From an uncultured Erysipelotrichaceae bacterium (GTDB lineage Bacteria; Bacillota_I; Bacilli_A; Erysipelotrichales; Erysipelotrichaceae), in contig CACZPD010000244.1 of the NCBI GenBank assembly GCA_902782955.1, forward strand, positions 1-11,868: a stretch of DNA of 11,868 nt, written 5' to 3'. This document shows, in pieces, positions 1-6,791 of the stretch. Below the pieces are notes generated by a model. That model worked only from the letters and a program-made list of their open reading frames with translations. It searched no databases and was not told where the DNA came from. The stretch's first letter is position 1. Each line of letters starts with the position of its first letter. The translations under genes were made by a program, and so were the position numbers.

Positions 1-1
1 G

Positions 2-1216
2 GCAAAGGGTATGAATCTCGACATGAGCCGCGGAAAACCATGCCAGGACCAGCTGGACCTGTCCATGGGAATGATGGATGTGCTTTCATCATCCTCCGAC
101 CTGCATTGTGAAGAGGGTATGGACTGCCGCAACTACGGTGCCCTGACCGGCATCAAGGAAGCAAGGGAACTGCTCGGTGACATGATGGAAAACAATCCGA
201 AGGATATCATCATTTACGGAAACTCATCCCTCAATGTCATGTTCGATACGCTCGGCCGTTCCTGGGCGCACGGCGTCATGGGCAACACGCCGTGGTGCCG
301 GCTGCCGAAAGTAAAATTTCTCTGCCCGGTGCCGGGTTATGACCGTCACTTTGCCATGACGGAATATTTCGGCATCGAAATGATCCCGGTCCCGATGACA
401 CCGGAAGGACCGGATATGGATATCGTCGAAAAACTGGTGGCGGAAGATGATGCCATCAAGGGGATCTGGTGTGTGCCGAAGTATTCCAACCCGATGGGTA
501 CTTCCTACTCCGACTCAACTGTGCGCCGTTTTGCCAGACTGAAACCGGCAGCGAAAGATTTCCGGATCTACTGGGACAATGCATACGGTGTGCACCATCT
601 GTATGATGATCATCAGGATTACCTGATCGAGATCCTGGCAGAATGCAAACGCGCAGGCAATCCGGACCTCGTATATAAATTCTCATCCACATCAAAGATC
701 ACATTCCCGGGAAGCGGCATCGCCGCGCTGGCAACCAGCCCCAACAATATGACAGACTGTCTTGCCCAGCTGCGTTTCCAGACGATCGGACATGACAAGG
801 TCAACCAGCTCCGCCATGTGCGTTTTTTCAAGAATATCCATGGTATCGTTGAACACATGCGGAAACACGCGGATATCATCCGTCCGAAATTTGAACTGGT
901 CGAGAACATCCTGGATGAAGATCTCGGCGGACTCGGGATCGGCACATGGACCAAGCCGTTAGGCGGATATTTCATCCTGTTTGATTCCCTCCCGGGCTGT
1001 GCGAAGGATATCGTAGACAGAGCCAAAAAGGCCGGCGTGACGATGACGCCTGCCGGTGCCACATGGCCTTACGGCAAGGATCTCAATGATTCCAACATCC
1101 GTATTGCCCCGACTTTCCCGGGCATGGATGAGCTGGAAAAGGCGATGCGTGTCTTCACGATCTGCGTACGGATCTCCAGCGCAAAGAAATATCTTGCCAT
1201 TAAAGAAGGACAATAA
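2..1216 (+). CDS. Class I aminotransferase, aspartate-aminotransferase-like (5' end outside window)
   Basis: PLP-dependent aminotransferase of fold type I, most like the subgroup that includes actinobacterial aspartate aminotransferases (Pfam Asp_aminotransf type), which moves an amino group between aspartate or another amino acid and a 2-oxoacid in the cytoplasm. Counting from the ATG at 11, the visible marks are LDMSRGKP near the N-terminus (substrate loop), YSNPMGTSYS at 158-167, WDNAYGVHH at 188-196 with the PLP-pyridine Asp189, STSKITFPGSG at 226-236 with the probable Schiff-base Lys229, and NIRIAPTFP at 362-370 with the carboxylate-binding Arg364. The ATG at 11 has no ribosome binding site, and the frame stays open to base 2 (Ala-Lys-Gly). 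In this family the LDMSRGKP motif is preceded by a short N-terminal segment, so the true start probably lies left of the window. A terminator follows at once. Family is secure; exact substrate is not. Confidence 0.9.
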   Translation, partial: AKGMNLDMSRGKPCQDQLDLSMGMMDVLSSSSDLHCEEGMDCRNYGALTGIKEARELLGDMMENNPKDIIIYGNSSLNVMFDTLGRSWAHGVMGNTPWCRLPKVKFLCPVPGYDRHFAMTEYFGIEMIPVPMTPEGPDMDIVEKLVAEDDAIKGIWCVPKYSNPMGTSYSDSTVRRFARLKPAAKDFRIYWDNAYGVHHLYDDHQDYLIEILAECKRAGNPDLVYKFSSTSKITFPGSGIAALATSPNNMTDCLAQLRFQTIGHDKVNQLRHVRFFKNIHGIVEHMRKHADIIRPKFELVENILDEDLGGLGIGTWTKPLGGYFILFDSLPGCAKDIVDRAKKAGVTMTPAGATWPYGKDLNDSNIRIAPTFPGMDELEKAMRVFTICVRISSAKKYLAIKEGQ

Positions 1217-1222
1217 CAGACT

Positions 1223-1244
1223 GCACCCTGCGGGGTGCTTTTGT
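1223..1244 (+). terminator. Rho-independent terminator of the aminotransferase gene
   Basis: A 6-bp stem GCACCC (1223-1228) pairs with GGGTGC (1233-1238) around a TGCG loop and runs into TTTTGTCTTT. It begins six bases after the aminotransferase stop codon. Confidence 0.85.
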
Positions 1245-1296
1245 CTTTCTGAGATATATTGAATCGTTTGCCTCTGTAAAAAAGCACAGTTACCGT

Positions 1297-1302
1297 TATA
1301 AT
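1297..1302 (+). promoter_or_regulatory. Probable -10 box of the LppM-like gene
   Basis: A perfect TATAAT lies between the upstream terminator and the lipoprotein gene. The -35 region is poor: CTGTAA at 17-bp spacing matches TTGACA at only three positions, so help from an activator is possible. Transcription would start near 1308-1310, at the base of a hairpin. Confidence 0.55.
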
Positions 1303-1307
1303 ATGAT

Positions 1308-1333
1308 TATGATTTCCTGAAGCGGGAATCATA
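1308..1333 (+). promoter_or_regulatory. Hairpin at the predicted 5' end of the LppM-like transcript
   Basis: Bases 1308-1317 (TATGATTTCC) pair with 1324-1333 (GGGAATCATA) around a six-base loop. The stem has 10 pairs including one G-U. It starts about six bases downstream of the TATAAT box, so it would form the extreme 5' end of the mRNA, or as DNA could serve as an operator at the start site. There is no T-run behind it, so it is not a terminator. Confidence 0.45.
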
Positions 1334-1357
1334 TCTGAATAAGAGAGGAAAAAGAAA

Positions 1358-2182
1358 ATGAAAAAACAGTTGAAAACCCTGCTGGCAGTTCTGGCGGCTG
1401 TCACACTGACCGGCTGTATGCGCATAAAAATGACAGTTGATGTAACTTCTGATGCGGCATTGTCCGAGTCCGTAACCATGCTGTTTGATGAAAGCATGCT
1501 GTCGGAAATGGGAACAGATACGGCAGGAATGCGTGAATCCATGAAGCAGAGCTTCACGGAAGGTGACGAGAAAGTTGTTGTTGTCGATGCGGAAGAAACC
1601 ATAGGCGACAAGAAATATGTGGGGATCACCGCAAAGAATCTCCCGGTGGATGAAAACGCCATTAAGGCTGTAAAAGACGGCAATACGATCACCGTGACGA
1701 TTCAGACTGCCGGTGTCACTGATTCCCTGGGTCAGGAAACCGGAATGAGTGACCAGGATATTTCACCGGAAATGCTGAAGCAGTCCGGCATGGCCATGGA
1801 AATGATCGTCAATATGCCCGGTGAAGCGAAGTGCGAATACGGAACAGTAAACGGAAATACCGTTACATTCGATCTCTTCGAACTGCCGTCTTCGGTAAAA
1901 ACGATCGAGATCACCGCAAAAGTCGGCGGCTTCCCGTGGGTATTTGTGATCGTCGGTGTTGCCCTGGCAGGCGTGGCCGCATATTTCCTGATGAACAACA
2001 AAAAATCGAAACAGAACAATGCAGGAATGTCAGCGGTTGCCCAGGAGTTCCAGCCGGATGTTGCTACTCCGGAAGAAGCACAGTCCCTCGGTGAGATGGC
2101 AGAGAAGTCCATTATCCCGGAAGAGGCAGAGAAAACTTCCGAGAAGGATATTCCTGAAACACATGAATCCGGGGAATTCTGA
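1358..2182 (+). CDS. LppM-like lipoprotein with C-terminal membrane anchor
   Basis: Predicted lipoprotein of 274 aa. A short basic start (MKKQLK) and hydrophobic stretch lead to the lipobox LTGC, so Cys20 would be lipidated. The next segment (MRIKMTVDVTSDAALSES and following) resembles the LppM domain of Gram-positive lipoproteins, and mixed alpha/beta sequence continues to about residue 190. A membrane helix follows at about 193-212 (FPWVFVIVGVALAGVAAYF), then a positive stop (NNKKSK) and an acidic, disordered tail of about 60 residues. The expected topology is an extracellular domain held at both ends, by lipid and by helix, with the tail in the cytoplasm. The ATG has AGAGGAAA upstream. It is monocistronic, with its own promoter and a strong terminator. 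The molecular function of this family in Firmicutes is not established. Confidence 0.85.
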   Translation: MKKQLKTLLAVLAAVTLTGCMRIKMTVDVTSDAALSESVTMLFDESMLSEMGTDTAGMRESMKQSFTEGDEKVVVVDAEETIGDKKYVGITAKNLPVDENAIKAVKDGNTITVTIQTAGVTDSLGQETGMSDQDISPEMLKQSGMAMEMIVNMPGEAKCEYGTVNGNTVTFDLFELPSSVKTIEITAKVGGFPWVFVIVGVALAGVAAYFLMNNKKSKQNNAGMSAVAQEFQPDVATPEEAQSLGEMAEKSIIPEEAEKTSEKDIPETHESGEF

Positions 2183-2211
2183 TTCCTGAAAATATGATCT
2201 GATCATGAATG

Positions 2212-2246
2212 AAGAAGATGCCGCAGCAGCGGCATCTTCTTTCTGT
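2212..2246 (+). terminator. Strong rho-independent terminator after the LppM-like gene
   Basis: A perfect 13-bp stem, AAGAAGATGCCGC (2212-2224) with GCGGCATCTTCTT (2229-2241), has an AGCA loop and a T-rich tail. Confidence 0.93.
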
Positions 2247-2307
2247 TTTCCGGTTGACCGGTCCGCGGGGAACGGAATTACGTTAAAGGCAGAAGGAGAT
2301 AAAGAAA

Positions 2308-3279
2308 ATGAAAAAGATCATTACGGCACTGACAGCCATCCTGCTGATCACAGGATGCTCCGCGCAGAATACAGGAAAAGAGGAAGCGGAAAAACCGCAG
2401 GAAACAGCCGAACAGCCGCAGGAAACACCTGCTGAAGTCAAAAAACACCTGGTCGCTGAATATGACGGATCCAAAGAAGACGGTGTTGTTCTGGATGCGA
2501 ACAATACCGGGATCCATGTATATCTGGAAGATGATAACGGAAACAGGGAACCGGCGGAAGGCTGGGAGATACGTCAGCCGAAGACGCTGGAAAGCGGTGA
2601 AACCGCCGCTGTCGTAATCTGGCTGGACGGCAGCAGCGTTGTTCTGAAAGTTACTGGGGAAGGTGAGAAAAAACCGGACTTCGCAGTGGATAATCCGATT
2701 ATCAACCGTTATACCGACATCATCGGCAATACATACCTGACGGTCTATTTCCCGATCCGGAATACCGGGAAAAAGGATCTTTATCTGAGCGGTGATTCGA
2801 TCTCCCTGGAAGATGCGGACGGGCATCTGCTCGACACCGTTCGTATGGTCAGCTGCTATCCGCAGATCATCCAGCCGGGTGAGACAGGATGGTTCCTCGG
2901 GCAGACGACTTCGCAGATCGACTCAGGAACGGAACTCCGTGCCGTGCCGAACGGCTCGGCAGCGATGGCAAAGGTCTCCTGCATCCGCTATGATGTATCG
3001 GATGTGACATTGAGAAACGGCCAGCTGATGGGCGTTGAGATGATCGGGCGCGTAAAGAATAATACGAATGAAAGCGGAAGCCTTGTCTATGTGACAGTCG
3101 TTCTTTTTGACAAGAACAACCAGCCCCTCGGCAACATGTTCACGATCCTCGACGGGGATCTTCCGGCAGGCGGGGAAACGACTTTTGAAATGACCAACAT
3201 GCTGTCACCGGGCGGCTACCGCGCGGAGGATGTCGATCATTACGAGATCTGGGCATACCCGCATCAGTATCAGTTCTGA
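2308..3279 (+). CDS. FxLYD-like lipoprotein, probably surface-exposed
   Basis: Predicted lipoprotein of 323 aa. The signal MKKIITALTAILL leads to the lipobox ITGC, so Cys17 would be lipidated. A charged linker with the repeated unit PQET (30-33 and 37-40) reaches out through the wall. The rest looks all-beta: a small domain at about 46-120, a segment at 140-200 (YFPIRNTGKKDLYL ... IIQPGETGWF) and a last domain at 240-316 (IGRVKNNTNESG ... VTVVLFDKNNQPLG ... LPAGGETTFE). The last two have the N-x-T/S, LYD/LFD and PGET pattern of FxLYD immunoglobulin-like domains. No catalytic motif is visible, so a binding or structural role outside the membrane is the best guess. AGAAGGAGAT stands 8 nt before the ATG. 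It is flanked by terminators and so is probably transcribed alone, although the promoter is not clear. Confidence 0.85.
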   Translation: MKKIITALTAILLITGCSAQNTGKEEAEKPQETAEQPQETPAEVKKHLVAEYDGSKEDGVVLDANNTGIHVYLEDDNGNREPAEGWEIRQPKTLESGETAAVVIWLDGSSVVLKVTGEGEKKPDFAVDNPIINRYTDIIGNTYLTVYFPIRNTGKKDLYLSGDSISLEDADGHLLDTVRMVSCYPQIIQPGETGWFLGQTTSQIDSGTELRAVPNGSAAMAKVSCIRYDVSDVTLRNGQLMGVEMIGRVKNNTNESGSLVYVTVVLFDKNNQPLGNMFTILDGDLPAGGETTFEMTNMLSPGGYRAEDVDHYEIWAYPHQYQF

Positions 3280-3300
3280 CAGACGGAAATTATCATGTGA

Positions 3301-3324
3301 ATGCTCCGCAAGGAGCATTTTTTT
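3301..3324 (+). terminator. Rho-independent terminator after the FxLYD-like lipoprotein gene
   Basis: ATGCTCC (3301-3307) pairs with GGAGCAT (3312-3318) around a GCAA (GNRA-type) tetraloop and runs into seven T residues. Confidence 0.93.
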
Positions 3325-3325
3325 G

Positions 3326-3355
3326 TTGAGATTCATGCATGGAAAAGGATATAGT
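3326..3355 (+). promoter_or_regulatory. Sigma-A-type promoter of the hydrogenase operon
   Basis: TTGAGA (3326-3331) and TATAGT (3350-3355) each match the consensus at five of six positions, with an 18-bp spacer. Transcription would begin near 3362. That excludes the in-frame ATG at 3339, which lies inside the promoter, and supports the start at 3381 with a leader of about 20 nt. Confidence 0.75.
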
Positions 3356-3380
3356 AAGAATAAGAAACAGAGGTAAGATA

Positions 3381-4865
3381 ATGATTCGAAATGATGAGGG
3401 TGCTGTTGCGCTGAAGCATCGTGTTGTCGAAGGACTTGCGAGGCTGGAATGGAACGGCGAGCTGAATGAAAAAAACAAAGAACTGCTGGCGTATGAGATC
3501 TCACCGGGACCGCATGCGACCTGGCGCTGCTGTGTGTATAAAGAAAGGGAGATCCTGCGCTGGCGCATGCGTCTTGCCTGCAACGAGGATGCTTCCCTGA
3601 CAAAGCATCCGGATAATATCGTCCAGGTCATTGAACCGGCCTGTGAGGAATGTCCGCTTTCTTCCTATGCCGTAACGGACAACTGCCGTCTGTGTCTCGG
3701 CAAGGCATGTCTGCAGTCATGCCGGTTCGGTGCCATATATATGACCGATACCCGGGCAAAGATCGATCCGAACAAATGCCGGGAATGCGGAATGTGCGCG
3801 AATGCCTGCCCGTACGGCGCGATCGCGCATCTGATCCGTCCGTGCAAGCGGCCGTGCCCGGTGGACGCGATCTCCTATGACCAGTACGGCATCTGCGTCA
3901 TTGATGAGGAAAAATGCATCCGCTGCGGACAGTGCATCCATTCCTGCCCGTTCGGCGCCATCGATTCCCGCGTCATGGTCGTGGATGTGATCCGCGCCAT
4001 CAAAGCAGGAAAGAACGTATATGCCATGTGTGCGCCTGCCATCGAGGGCCAGTACGGGGAAAACATCTCCATGGCTTCCGTGCGTGCTGCGCTGATCAAA
4101 GCAGGATTCAAGGATATGATCGAAGTCGGTCTGGGCGGTGATATGACAGCCGCCTATGAATCCGGCGAATGGTATGAGGCAAAACAGGAAGGCCGCAAAA
4201 TGACGACATCCTGCTGCCCGGCATTCATCAACCTGCTCATACGGCATTATCCCGATGTATATGAAAAGCATATGTCTTCCATCGTTTCGCCGATGTGTGC
4301 CGTATCCCGCTATCTCAAGGCAAAGGATCCGGACTGCCTCACCGTGTTCATCGGCCCGTGCATTGCCAAAAAATCAGAGGCAAAGGAAATGGGCATTGAA
4401 GGGAATGCGGATTATGTCCTGACATTCGGCGAGATGACCTGCATGCTGAAAGGAAAGGATATCGAACTGGAACCGGCTGATGATTCCTATCAGGAAGCTT
4501 CTGTATACGGAAAAGGATTTTCTTCTTCCGGCGGTGTGGCTGCCGCTGTACTGGAATGCATGAAGGAACGCGGACAGGATACCGACAGCATCAAAGTCAG
4601 AAAATGCACCGGCGGAAAAGACTGCGTTGTCGGCGTCAAGCTCCTCCAGATGGGAAGACTGCCGGAGGATTTCATAGAAGCTATGATCTGCGAAGGCGGC
4701 TGTGTCGGAGGACCATCAAAGCACTCTGCTGAAAACGAAATCAAGAAAGCGCGTACCAGCCTGCTTGCCAAAGCGGATAAACGCGGCATCCTGGAGAACC
4801 TGGAACAGTACCCCATGGATTCCTTTTCCATGATCCGGGAAAATATCGCGATAAAGAAAAAATAA
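3381..4865 (+). CDS. Monomeric [FeFe]-hydrogenase, group B-like
   Basis: Iron-only hydrogenase of 494 aa, interconverting H2 with protons and electrons in the cytoplasm. Residues 88-192 are a cysteine-rich ferredoxin-like region. Two classical CxxCxxCxxxC sets (Cys133/136/139/143 and 179/182/185/189) are each followed by P-x-G-A-I, and extra cysteines stand at 88, 91, 102, 105, 110, 114, 155 and 159. The catalytic domain at about 208-470 has all three H-cluster signatures: TTSCCPAF (proton-relay Cys278, ligand Cys279), GPCIAKK (ligand Cys327) and MICEGGCVGGPS (ligands Cys437 and Cys441). GPC instead of MPC, and GGP instead of GGGQ in the third signature, fit group B rather than the well-studied group A enzymes. 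The ATG at 3381 has AGAGGTA upstream. It is the first gene of an operon with the hydrolase 15 nt downstream. The HydE/F/G maturases are not in the window. The electron partner is unknown. Confidence 0.92.
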   Translation: MIRNDEGAVALKHRVVEGLARLEWNGELNEKNKELLAYEISPGPHATWRCCVYKEREILRWRMRLACNEDASLTKHPDNIVQVIEPACEECPLSSYAVTDNCRLCLGKACLQSCRFGAIYMTDTRAKIDPNKCRECGMCANACPYGAIAHLIRPCKRPCPVDAISYDQYGICVIDEEKCIRCGQCIHSCPFGAIDSRVMVVDVIRAIKAGKNVYAMCAPAIEGQYGENISMASVRAALIKAGFKDMIEVGLGGDMTAAYESGEWYEAKQEGRKMTTSCCPAFINLLIRHYPDVYEKHMSSIVSPMCAVSRYLKAKDPDCLTVFIGPCIAKKSEAKEMGIEGNADYVLTFGEMTCMLKGKDIELEPADDSYQEASVYGKGFSSSGGVAAAVLECMKERGQDTDSIKVRKCTGGKDCVVGVKLLQMGRLPEDFIEAMICEGGCVGGPSKHSAENEIKKARTSLLAKADKRGILENLEQYPMDSFSMIRENIAIKKK

Positions 4866-4880
4866 AACGGAGGCCGGCAT

Positions 4881-5681
4881 ATGAACAACGCGGTGAACGG
4901 ACAGGTCACGACAAAAAACGGCATAACGGATTATATCCGTTTCGGCAGCGGCCCGCGTGTGCTGGTGATGATCCCGGGCGTCGGGGACGGACTGAAAACG
5001 GTGAAGGGGACAGCGATCCCGTTTTCCCTGATGTACCGTTCCATGACAAAAGATTTTACCGTCTACGCGTTCAGCCGCAGAAGGGAACTGGCACCGCATA
5101 CCGGTACGAGGGAAATGGCGCAGGATCTTTCAGACGCGATGGATGTTCTCGGTCTCAGTCATGCGGCAGTGTTGGGTGTTTCCCAGGGCGGTATGATCGC
5201 CCAGTGGCTGGCCGCCGATCATCCGGACAAAGTGGATAAGCTTGTTCTGACCGTGACCGCTCCCTGCCGCAATGACGTGATCGAAACCGTCATTACCAGA
5301 TGGATGAAGATGGCGGAACAGGGAGATTACAAAGGGATCATGATGGACACAGCAGAACTATCCTATTCCCCGAAGAAGCTCGGATCAGCCAGGATCTCCT
5401 ACAAACTGCTCGGCAATGTCGGTAAACCCAAAAGCTTTGATCGTTTTATGATCCAGGCAGAATCATGTCTGACACACGATGCCCGGGAAGTACTTGGGAC
5501 GATCAGCTGTCCGGTCCTTGTGATCGGCGGGACAGCCGATCATATCGTGTCCGGCAAAGCATCGGAAGAACTTGCGGAAATGATACCCGGCGCGCAGCTG
5601 TATATGTATGAAGGACTGAGCCACGGACTTTATGAAGAAGCGAAGGATTTCAACGAAAGGGTCATGGCATTCTGCCGCTGA
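4881..5681 (+). CDS. Alpha/beta-fold hydrolase
   Basis: Soluble serine hydrolase of 266 aa, close to the usual length of the family. The nucleophile elbow is GVSQGG (Ser101). The acid is probably Asp220 in GGTADHIV, and the base His248 in GLSHGLYEE. Residues PGVGDG (32-37) sit where the oxyanion-hole loop is expected, and a cap region rich in Met and Lys runs from about 128 to 195. There is no signal peptide. GGAGG lies 7 nt before the ATG, and the gene starts 15 nt after the hydrogenase stop, so it is almost certainly co-transcribed. Substrate cannot be told from sequence: esterases, lactonases, thioesterases and haloperoxidase-like enzymes share this pattern. Nothing links it chemically to the hydrogenase. 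Confidence 0.9.
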   Translation: MNNAVNGQVTTKNGITDYIRFGSGPRVLVMIPGVGDGLKTVKGTAIPFSLMYRSMTKDFTVYAFSRRRELAPHTGTREMAQDLSDAMDVLGLSHAAVLGVSQGGMIAQWLAADHPDKVDKLVLTVTAPCRNDVIETVITRWMKMAEQGDYKGIMMDTAELSYSPKKLGSARISYKLLGNVGKPKSFDRFMIQAESCLTHDAREVLGTISCPVLVIGGTADHIVSGKASEELAEMIPGAQLYMYEGLSHGLYEEAKDFNERVMAFCR

Positions 5682-5687
5682 CGTAAA

Positions 5688-6353
5688 ATGAAAAAAGCAT
5701 ATTACGAAGCATATGAGGAACGTTACCGGACCGTGCATGAAAAAGGACTCCGATGGACCTCATCGGAACCGACACCGGCCGTCATGGATATCATTCGGCG
5801 GTACGGTATCGGTAAAGAGGCACCGATCCTGGAAATCGGATGCGGGGAAGGTCGGGATGCCGTGTATCTGCTGAAAGAAGGATACAGGCTGAAAGCAACG
5901 GATATCTCCAAAGACGTCATTGATTACTGCCGCAGGCAGTATCCGGAATACGCGGAAGCGTTCTACGTCCTGGATATCCTGAAAGGTGATGCGGAAGGTG
6001 CGTATGACCTGATCATCGCCGTAGCGGTGGTACACATGCTGACGGAAGAGGCGGACAGAAAAGCATTCTGGCAGTTCATCCGGAACCATCTTTCCGCATC
6101 AGGCAAAGCGCTTGTCTGTTCCATGGGTGACGGTGAGCATGCCGTACGCAGCGATCCGACACAGGCCTTTGAACTGAAGGAACGGGAACATGCATCTGGC
6201 AAGATCCTCGTGCCTGCCACCACATGCCGCATGGTCACCTGGCAGGAATTCGAAGAGGAGATCGCTGAAAGCGGGCTGAAGATCACGGAAAAGGGAATGA
6301 CCGCTTCACCGCCCGAATTTGACAGCCTGATGTACGCAGTCGTAAGTCTCTGA
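5688..6353 (+). CDS. Class I SAM-dependent methyltransferase
   Basis: Rossmann-fold methyltransferase of 221 aa. Motif I is ILEIGCGEGRDA (47-58), which binds SAM. The acidic residue at the end of strand 2 is Asp72 in ATDIS, and the strand 4 region is YDLIIAVAVVHML (106-118), as in UbiE/Tam-like enzymes acting on small molecules. HALVC-type strand 5 sequence (KALVCSMGDGE) follows at 140-150. It begins 6 nt after the hydrolase stop and has no evident Shine-Dalgarno sequence, so translation probably depends on coupling to the hydrolase. It is the last gene of the hydrogenase operon and ends at a terminator. The acceptor is unknown. A thiol, small acid or metalloid are all possible. Confidence 0.88.
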   Translation: MKKAYYEAYEERYRTVHEKGLRWTSSEPTPAVMDIIRRYGIGKEAPILEIGCGEGRDAVYLLKEGYRLKATDISKDVIDYCRRQYPEYAEAFYVLDILKGDAEGAYDLIIAVAVVHMLTEEADRKAFWQFIRNHLSASGKALVCSMGDGEHAVRSDPTQAFELKEREHASGKILVPATTCRMVTWQEFEEEIAESGLKITEKGMTASPPEFDSLMYAVVSL

Positions 6354-6359
6354 AAACAA

Positions 6360-6389
6360 AAAATGCAGACAGATGAACTGTCTGCTTTT
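6360..6389. terminator. Bidirectional terminator between convergent genes
   Basis: An 8-bp stem, GCAGACAG (6365-6372) with CTGTCTGC (6378-6385), has an ATGAA loop. TTTT follows on the plus strand, and the run of A bases before the stem gives ATTTTTTG on the minus strand. It can end both the hydrogenase operon and the GNAT unit. The GNAT stop codon abuts the plus-strand T-run. Confidence 0.88.
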
Positions 6390-6790
6390 CATATGTGCTT
6401 GATCACAAGGGCGGAATAGTTGTCATATTCCTGAAAACCGAACCGCTTGTAGAAGCCGATCGTATTAGGATCGGAGGGCATGACTTTGACATAGAAGAAG
6501 TCATCGTAGTATGCCAGCAGCCGGCGCATCAGCTGCTCCCCGATATGCTGTCCCTGGTATTCCGGATCTACCAGAAGATAATGGATAAACGCAGCGATCA
6601 CGCCGTCGTCAAGTGAACGGACAAGACCTACGAGGATATTTCCGTCCCATGCGCTGATGACATGGGAGGAATTGCGCATTGCCTGCACCAGTTTGTCGGG
6701 ATACTGTCCGGATGCCCAGGGGATGGACAGGAACAAACGCTCCAGTTCCTCAGGCCGGAATTCTTTTGTTTCTTTGTATGTGATCGGCAT
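6389..6790 (-). CDS. GNAT-family N-acetyltransferase
   Basis: Acetyl-CoA-dependent acetyltransferase of 133 aa. Motif A, with the pyrophosphate-binding loop, is YLLVDPEYQGQHIGEQLM (71-88) and fits the Q/R-x-x-G-x-G/A rule at Gln79-Gly84. Motif B is NTIGFYKRFGFQEY (109-122), the usual C-terminal signature. I place the start at the ATG at 6790 (MPITYKE), where AAGGAG is 7 nt upstream. The frame runs open further, but that extension lies within the preceding gene and is low-complexity. The ATG is one base away from the upstream gene's TGA, so the two are translationally coupled. The acceptor is unknown; the small size suits a small-molecule or protein N-acetyltransferase. Confidence 0.88.
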   Translation of the reverse strand: MPITYKETKEFRPEELERLFLSIPWASGQYPDKLVQAMRNSSHVISAWDGNILVGLVRSLDDGVIAAFIHYLLVDPEYQGQHIGEQLMRRLLAYYDDFFYVKVMPSDPNTIGFYKRFGFQEYDNYSALVIKHI

Positions 6791-6791
6791 G

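Noticed and set aside
1240..1357. Possible riboswitch upstream of the LppM-like gene
   Set aside because: Only one simple hairpin is present, with no conserved aptamer core and no second stem sequestering the start region.
1069..1692. Minus-strand frame of 207 codons across the aminotransferase-lipoprotein junction
   Set aside because: It crosses a terminator and promoter and is antisense to two real genes. The product is low-complexity.
3339..3380. Upstream ATG that would add 14 residues to the hydrogenase
   Set aside because: It lies between the -35 and -10 boxes of the predicted promoter and lacks a ribosome binding site. The ATG at 3381 has AGAGGTA in place.
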